This document shows, piece after piece, positions 7,671 through 11,899 of a stretch of 11,899 nt of DNA. Both the position numbers and the translations under genes were made by a program. This stretch comes from Spirochaetota bacterium (lineage in GTDB: Bacteria > Spirochaetota > B62-G9), in assembly GCA_026990615.1 (NCBI GenBank), contig JALXDB010000429.1, forward strand, positions 1 to 11,899, given 5' to 3'. Numbering within the stretch: the stretch's first letter is position 1; each line of letters starts with the position of its first letter. Under the pieces are notes generated by a model that did not search any database, was not told where the DNA came from, and saw only the letters and a program-made list of their open reading frames with translations.

Positions 7671-8285
7671 ATGCTGGAAATTATGCAGAGGGGCGGAATT
7701 ATAATGTGGATAATCCTGTTTCTGTCTGTTATTGCAGCCGCCGTGATAATTGAGAGACTGCTTTATTTTAGAAAAATACAGGTTGATGAAGAAAAGATTA
7801 TAAATCGATTGAAATCAACCCTGGCAAAGGGGCATTTTGACGAGGCTATTGCAATCTGTGAAAATAACCCTTCGCCTATATCAAACCTGATAAAGGTGGG
7901 GATTGAACACAGGCAGTATTCCAGTGCAGTTATCAGGGAAGTAATTATGGATGCAGCCAATCTTGAGATACCGAAGCTCGAAAAAAATCTACCCACACTC
8001 GGTACTATAACTCATATTGCACCACTTTTAGGATTGCTAGGAACTGTCACCGGAAATATATCAGCATTTGGAGTTTTGGGTAAATTCGGATCTGTCGGGG
8101 ATCCAACACTGCTGGCCAAAGGTATTTCAGAAGCTCTCTTAACAACAGCCGCGGGGTTAATCGTAGCAATACCTGCTATCATTTTTTATAATTATCTTGT
8201 AAGCAAGGTTAACCATACTATTACAAGACTTGAAAATAGGGTTAATGAACTTGTAATTTTACTTACAGGTGGTAAGATAGAATGA
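7671..8285 (+). CDS. exbB: ExbB/TolQ/MotA-family proton-channel motor protein
   Basis: This inner-membrane protein forms, with ExbD, the proton-driven motor that energises TonB. The 204 residues have three membrane segments: about 8-30, 108-133 and 153-177. The large cytoplasmic loop (about 33-105) between the first two is typical. The second helix has 'APLLGLLGTVTG' (117-128). The third has 'GISEALLTTAAGLIVAIPAI' (151-170), which carries the conserved E154 and Thr158/159 near the proton path. The start has AAGGAG (7658-7663), 7 bases upstream. The gene lies 18 bases after the barrel gene and overlaps exbD by 4 bases. TolQ is the main alternative name. The following TonB-like gene and the absence of tolB or pal favour ExbB. 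Confidence 0.9.
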   Translation: MLEIMQRGGIIMWIILFLSVIAAAVIIERLLYFRKIQVDEEKIINRLKSTLAKGHFDEAIAICENNPSPISNLIKVGIEHRQYSSAVIREVIMDAANLEIPKLEKNLPTLGTITHIAPLLGLLGTVTGNISAFGVLGKFGSVGDPTLLAKGISEALLTTAAGLIVAIPAIIFYNYLVSKVNHTITRLENRVNELVILLTGGKIE

Positions 8286-8701
8286 AATTCAGAAGAAAGT
8301 TGACAATAAGGACAAATGTTGAACTGGTGCCTCTGATAGATGTTGTTTTCCAGTTGATTGCTTTTTTTATGATTTCTACGACCTTTATTATGACACCGGG
8401 AATCAACCTCAAACTTCCTTCTTCAACAACTTCGGAACCCGTTGTTATGAGCAGAATTGTAATTACAATTGTTTCAAAAGATGAAATATACCTGAATAAG
8501 GAAAAGCTTACGTTAACCGGGCTGGATAAAAGGCTTTCAGAGATGAGCCAGGTTCAGAAAGAAAAGATAAAGTCCATTGTTGTTGAAGGTGATGAGAGAG
8601 TCCCATACAGCCTTATGATAAATGTTCTCGATATATTGAGAAAAAATGATTTTAAAGCTGTAAACCTGAGAACAAGAGAGGTTAAAAATAAGAAGAGATG
8701 A
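8282..8701 (+). CDS. exbD: ExbD/TolR-family motor protein
   Basis: The 139-residue partner of ExbB has a short cytoplasmic basic N-terminus (MKFRRKLTIR), one membrane helix (about 17-37) and a periplasmic domain. 'VPLIDVVFQL' (16-25) contains D20, which corresponds to the single essential aspartate of the ExbD/TolR helix that is protonated during turnover. The periplasmic part (about 55-132) fits the ExbD fold, including 'VVEGDERVPYSLMINVLDILR' spread over 100-120. The C-terminus is strongly basic. Its ATG overlaps the exbB stop codon, and its own stop overlaps the tonB start, both as ATGA, so the three proteins are probably made by coupled translation in fixed proportion. Confidence 0.92.
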   Translation: MKFRRKLTIRTNVELVPLIDVVFQLIAFFMISTTFIMTPGINLKLPSSTTSEPVVMSRIVITIVSKDEIYLNKEKLTLTGLDKRLSEMSQVQKEKIKSIVVEGDERVPYSLMINVLDILRKNDFKAVNLRTREVKNKKR

Positions 8702-9669
8702 CCTCTGATTCTTTTATCAGAAATAACAGGTTTTTAATGGGATTGATTATTTCGGTGATATTTCACCTTATACTGTTTGTGATCTTCCAATTTGTGGTAA
8801 GTCTGAAAATTGAAAGCCCTTTGCCCGAGAATAAACCTCTTTTTATTACTGTATCTCTGCCGGGTAAATCGGTTAAATCGGAAAAGCCGATCGAGAACAG
8901 AAGAGTTGAAAGTCGCGGGCCGAACAGCAAATTAAAAAGTGCAAAAATCTCGCAAAAGAATGCTGGGATTAAGAATTTACAGAAAAGCTTAGGATCGATC
9001 GGTTCGAATATAAAAGTTGAAAAAGAATCAGCTCCTCCTTTAACCGATTTAAAAAAAGCACCGGGCCCTATAGAAGCTGAAAATCTTTCGGGAGAAAGAG
9101 GTGAATTGGTTTCTAACCTGAACAGGGGAGAAATAAAGTCCGTTCCCGGTGAAGAATCGAAGATTCCTGAAATTCCAGCTGGTGTGGAAGGAGGAGTTAG
9201 TGAGACTAAGAGTAGTGCCCTACCGTTTAAACCGGGTGTTGAGATAGAGGAACAGCCCATGGCTTTTAACCTTGAAGAAGTAGGCAGAGGTGAGGCAGGT
9301 GTAAAAGGCAAAAGATCTACTTCTGAAGCGGAAGCAGCAGCCGGTACAGGTATGGAAAAGCCGGAGATTGAAGGTGGGGGACCCTATATCGAATGGGAAA
9401 ATACAAGGGGTACGAGAAAGGTCATTTCTTTTGGTCCAAAGCCAAAAGTCCCGGAATGGGTAAAGAGGGAGGGGTTAAAACTCAGTACAACTGTTATTTT
9501 TAAGGTGGATCCGGGTGGAAAGGTGGTTGATCTGAGAGTGATAAAATCTTCTGGTTATTCTGAAATAGATGCGGAAGTGGTAGAATCTGTCCGAAGGATA
9601 GTTTTTGAACCTGTGAAGGGCAACCGAATGGATACCGGGAAGATTACATATGTAATTCTTCCAAAATGA
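8698..9669 (+). CDS. tonB: TonB-like energy-transducing protein
   Basis: The 323-residue protein has one N-terminal membrane helix (about 13-34), a long low-complexity periplasmic linker (about 36-225) and a C-terminal TonB domain (about 247-323). In the helix, S19 and H23 have the same S-x3-H spacing as Ser16 and His20 of Escherichia coli TonB, the pair needed for response to ExbB-ExbD. The linker is rich in Lys, Glu, Gly and Ser with scattered Pro, and lacks the long Pro-Lys and Glu-Pro runs of classical TonB. The C-terminal domain shows 'VIFKVDPGGKVVDLRVIKSSGY' over 266-287, then 'FEPVKGNR' (303-310) and a final strand 'KITYVIL'. It is the last gene of the operon. The 134-base gap after it separates it from the next gene. 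Confidence 0.87.
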   Translation: MTSDSFIRNNRFLMGLIISVIFHLILFVIFQFVVSLKIESPLPENKPLFITVSLPGKSVKSEKPIENRRVESRGPNSKLKSAKISQKNAGIKNLQKSLGSIGSNIKVEKESAPPLTDLKKAPGPIEAENLSGERGELVSNLNRGEIKSVPGEESKIPEIPAGVEGGVSETKSSALPFKPGVEIEEQPMAFNLEEVGRGEAGVKGKRSTSEAEAAAGTGMEKPEIEGGGPYIEWENTRGTRKVISFGPKPKVPEWVKREGLKLSTTVIFKVDPGGKVVDLRVIKSSGYSEIDAEVVESVRRIVFEPVKGNRMDTGKITYVILPK

Positions 9670-9803
9670 ATAAACGGCAAATTAACGATGTTAGCCCACC
9701 TGATGATTTTGATTAAGATAAACCAGAATATATTGATTAAGTTGAGCGTTGTAGAATACCGATATATATCATTAGGAATGGTTTAAAGAAGAAAGGGCCT
9801 TTT
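9670..9803. promoter_or_regulatory. Intergenic region with tandem TTGATTAAG repeats and candidate promoter
   Basis: The 9-base word TTGATTAAG occurs at 9709-9717 and again at 9733-9741, 24 bases apart on the same strand. Directly after the second copy lies TTGAGC (9742-9747), followed 17 bases later by TATATC (9765-9770), within the palindrome GATATATATC (9761-9770). This could be a regulated promoter for the 9804 gene. I see no G+C-rich hairpin with a T-tract to end the tonB transcript. All matches are weak (4/6 each). Confidence 0.3.
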
Positions 9804-10415
9804 ATGAATTTTATGAATAAGAGAAAAAGTTTTTCATTTCTACGGATGGTTATGAGGGGGTTAAGTACAGTTGTTCTTTTTTACCTTCTAACTCCTTTTA
9901 TTCTGACTGCCCAGCAGGGGCCTTCATATTCTTTTATAAGCTTTGACAAGAGCTATAAGAAATTAAAATCAGGTGCTGAAAAAGATGGATATAATTTTAA
10001 GGAAGAGGATATAAACTCACCGTATGGAAAAAAACTTTTGAAAATAGAGAAAAAGCTCGATTTTTACACTGAAAAGATCTACATGTTCTTCAATGAGAAT
10101 GATGAACTTATATATTTCAGTGTTATCTATGCTTTAAATGAGAATCAGTCCCGGAGAGTGCTTGAAAATCTTTATACATCTATTATTAAAAAGCTCACCG
10201 AAAAGTATGGAGAAAATGACAATGCAGCTCTGCCCTATTATAAAAAGGTTGGCGAAAGGTATCTGGTATTTCTACACCCATTATACTCGTATTCCAATAA
10301 TGTTGAGGTAAGCTTTAAGGATGAAACCAGATACAATGCCTATGCCGATTATTACGACAAAGAGATTAAAAAACTGGAAATACAGAGTGTTGAAGATACT
10401 CTAAAAAAGTTCTAA
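9804..10415 (+). CDS. Exported protein of unknown function
   Basis: I do not recognise a named family. The 203-residue product has a signal peptide: basic n-region (MNFMNKRK...R), hydrophobic core about 20-35, and probable cleavage after LTA at residue 36, before QQG. The mature part of about 167 residues is mixed alpha/beta with many Lys, Tyr and Glu. It includes the stretch 'KIYMFFNENDELIYFSVIYAL' spread over 91-111, followed by a helix and 'LTEKYGEND' (131-139). This pattern, a short strand pair and then a helix ending in KYGE, recalls small periplasmic proteins seen in spirochaetes. There is no lipobox. The start at 9804 has GAAAGGG (9791-9797), 6 bases upstream, while a second ATG at 9813 has no ribosome site of its own. 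It is probably transcribed separately from tonB, and its stop abuts the stop of ackA on the other strand. Confidence 0.75.
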   Translation: MNFMNKRKSFSFLRMVMRGLSTVVLFYLLTPFILTAQQGPSYSFISFDKSYKKLKSGAEKDGYNFKEEDINSPYGKKLLKIEKKLDFYTEKIYMFFNENDELIYFSVIYALNENQSRRVLENLYTSIIKKLTEKYGENDNAALPYYKKVGERYLVFLHPLYSYSNNVEVSFKDETRYNAYADYYDKEIKKLEIQSVEDTLKKF

Positions 10416-11756
10416 CTATCTCGGAGCCTTTGCTCTTATTTCTACCAGTTCTGGATTATTCTCAATATCCTTTTTAAAGTTTTCCTCCCTTAAAATGTTT
10501 ACATACCCGGGGTCCTGAAATGAATATTTGAACCTGGTATGAATATCGTATCTGCCCTCCATCAAGGCTACCGTATCCTCGACCATCACAAGTTCTTCAT
10601 CCGTCGGGATGACAAATATTTTTACATCTGAGTCATCTGCTGAGATGAGGGTTTCCGCATTTCTGGTTTTCGATATCTGGTTTTTCTTCCCATCGAGTTT
10701 GATTCCGAACATTTCAAGATCTGACAGCATTTTCTCCCTTATTACCGGGTTCATCTCTCCAACTCCGGCTGTAAATACAACAGCATCCAGTTTACCTAAA
10801 GCAGCAGCATATGCTCCTATGTACTTTTTCCCCCGGTATCCTTCAATTTCAATGGCAAGTTTTGCCCTTTTATCTCCCTGTTCAGCGGCTTTCAATACGT
10901 CCCTTCTGTCGTAGTATTTTCCTGTTATGCCCAGTATTCCACTTTTCTTGTTTAATATATTTGACATATCTGAAGGAGAGATATTCAATTTTTCCATCAT
11001 ATAGAGATCTATTGCGGCATCATGATCACCGGCTCTTGTCCCCATTACCGCTCCCTCAAGAGGGGTAAAACCCATACTTGTATCGTATGACAGACCCATC
11101 TTAACTGCATTAAAACTTACACCATTCCCTATGTGTGCGAGTACAAGATTTGTTTGGAATGGATCCTTGCCGAGCAACACAGCAGCTCTTTTGGCAACGT
11201 ATAGAAGGGACGTCCCGTGAAAACCGTACCTTCTAATTGAATAGTCTGTATACCATTCATAGGGCAGTGCGTATATATAAGCATGATCAGGTATCGTCTG
11301 GTGCCATGCAGTATCCATTATAGCAACATGGGGTATGTTGGGAAGCAGTTTCATGGCTGCCTCGATCCCCATAATATTCGGAGGATTATGCAGGGGGGCA
11401 AGGTTTGAAAGCTCTTTAAAAGTTTTTAAAGCCTCGCTATCTATGATTACCGATTTGTTAAATTTTTCGCCTCCATGGACAACTCTGTGACCCACTGCCT
11501 TTATTTGATTGAAATCCTTTATTACACCGTGTTTGCTGTCTGTTAATGCAGAAACTATTAGATTCAGAGCCTCTTTATGGGTTGGACAGTTTTGTTTAAT
11601 TGTTATTGTCTCCCTGCCAATTACTTCGTGGATGATTGCGGAACCCTCGAGACCAATCCTTTCTACAATACCTTTTGCTGTACTCCTCTTTCTATCCCAG
11701 TTATAAAGAAGATATTTTAGAGATGAACTGCCGCTGTTAAGTACCAGAATATCCAT
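10416..11756 (-). CDS. ackA: Acetate kinase
   Basis: The enzyme interconverts acetyl phosphate plus ADP with acetate plus ATP in the cytoplasm, and normally yields ATP in fermentation together with phosphotransacetylase (pta is not in this window). Residues matching the known active site are all present: N7 in 'LNSGSSSLK', R91 in 'GHRVVHGG', H123 in 'PLHNPP', D148 in 'MDTAWH', H180 in 'YGFHGTS', H208 in 'AHIGNG', R241 in 'MGTRAGD', the 'GVGE' loop at 331-334 and E387 in 'TDEE'. The length is 446 residues, against about 400 for the best-studied enzymes. The extra part is a C-terminal extension from about 402 on, including 'YSFQDPGYVN' (411-420). I associate such a tail with spirochaete enzymes. 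The start at 11756 is supported by GAGGAG (complement of 11763-11768), 6 bases upstream. Confidence 0.95.
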   Translation of the reverse strand: MDILVLNSGSSSLKYLLYNWDRKRSTAKGIVERIGLEGSAIIHEVIGRETITIKQNCPTHKEALNLIVSALTDSKHGVIKDFNQIKAVGHRVVHGGEKFNKSVIIDSEALKTFKELSNLAPLHNPPNIMGIEAAMKLLPNIPHVAIMDTAWHQTIPDHAYIYALPYEWYTDYSIRRYGFHGTSLLYVAKRAAVLLGKDPFQTNLVLAHIGNGVSFNAVKMGLSYDTSMGFTPLEGAVMGTRAGDHDAAIDLYMMEKLNISPSDMSNILNKKSGILGITGKYYDRRDVLKAAEQGDKRAKLAIEIEGYRGKKYIGAYAAALGKLDAVVFTAGVGEMNPVIREKMLSDLEMFGIKLDGKKNQISKTRNAETLISADDSDVKIFVIPTDEELVMVEDTVALMEGRYDIHTRFKYSFQDPGYVNILREENFKKDIENNPELVEIRAKAPR

Positions 11757-11899
11757 ATCGATCTCCTCAAATTCTTATTATAATTTTATCATAATAAGAA
11801 AAAAAATAACCTACAAAAAAAGTAACGACTTTTATAATATAAATTATAATAAATTTATAAATCTAAAAAAACATTTTAAAAAATATGATATCATATAAT
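11757..11899 (-). promoter_or_regulatory. A+T-rich upstream region of ackA with candidate promoter elements
   Basis: On the minus strand, TATGAT (complement of 11788-11793) lies 17 bases after TTGTAG (complement of 11811-11816). A perfect TATAAT (complement of 11777-11782) lies closer to the gene but lacks a good -35 box. The -35 match is weak (3/6). The rest, to the window edge, is nearly pure A/T with several TATAAT-like words, and I see no coding signal in it. Confidence 0.35.

Larger units (their letters stand above)
3117..9669 (+). other. Five-gene envelope operon: TPR protein, outer-membrane barrel, ExbB, ExbD, TonB
   Basis: Five same-strand genes are separated by 3 bases, 18 bases, a 4-base overlap and a 4-base overlap. 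No terminator or convincing internal promoter was seen. The products span the envelope: an exported TPR protein, an outer-membrane barrel, a three-helix motor subunit, a one-helix motor subunit and a periplasm-spanning transducer. Translational coupling is likely at both ATGA junctions. The layout implies that motor and barrel are made together as one machine. Confidence 0.8.

Noticed and set aside
8763..9311. 182-codon minus-strand open frame opposite tonB
   Set aside because: It is antisense to the low-complexity TonB linker. Pro, Ser and Phe runs are the expected shadow of Gly, Lys and Glu codons.
7671..9669. Annotation as tolQ-tolR-tolA
   Set aside because: The third protein has a TonB-type C-terminal domain and the S-x3-H helix motif, and there is no tolB or pal gene after it.
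10609..11068. Two plus-strand open frames of 101 and 85 codons opposite ackA
   Set aside because: Both overlap the complete acetate kinase gene, overlap each other, and have no recognisable content or good ribosome site.

Overview
The window reads as a low-GC Gram-negative (diderm) bacterial chromosome segment. A spirochaete is the most likely source, by inference. The acetate kinase has the 'GTRAGDHDAAID' segment and a C-terminal extension that I associate with spirochaete AckA proteins. The two envelope proteins also resemble spirochaete-type proteins. No rRNA or other phylogenetic marker is present, so this placement is tentative. I see no tRNA, CRISPR array, insertion sequence or phage gene.

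Left part (1-3016). The 5' end of a Gfo/Idh/MocA-type oxidoreductase runs leftward off the window from a near-consensus sigma70-type promoter. A 417-base A+T-rich divergent region follows and may hold a 31-codon small ORF. Next is a cysteate synthase (776-2065), a PLP enzyme known mainly from coenzyme M synthesis in methanogens. Immediately downstream on the same strand is a LysR-type regulator of the CysL/YeiE-like type (2129-3016). A sulfite-using enzyme next to a possible sulfite-type regulator suggests a small sulfonate or sulfite module. No gene that would consume cysteate is visible.

Central part (3117-9669). Five tightly packed same-strand genes look like one operon: a 972-residue exported TPR protein, a 537-residue outer-membrane beta-barrel protein with an unusual Pro/Glu-rich N-terminal segment, ExbB, ExbD and TonB. 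The gaps are 3 and 18 bases, followed by two 4-base ATGA overlaps. The inner-membrane ExbB-ExbD complex would use the proton gradient, TonB would carry force across the periplasm, and the barrel and TPR protein are the likely dedicated partners. The barrel has no recognisable TonB-dependent-receptor plug, so this may not be an ordinary nutrient-uptake system.

Right part (9804-11756). An exported protein of unknown function (203 residues) converges exactly on the acetate kinase gene, with no base between the two stop codons. The last 143 bases are the A+T-rich upstream region of ackA.
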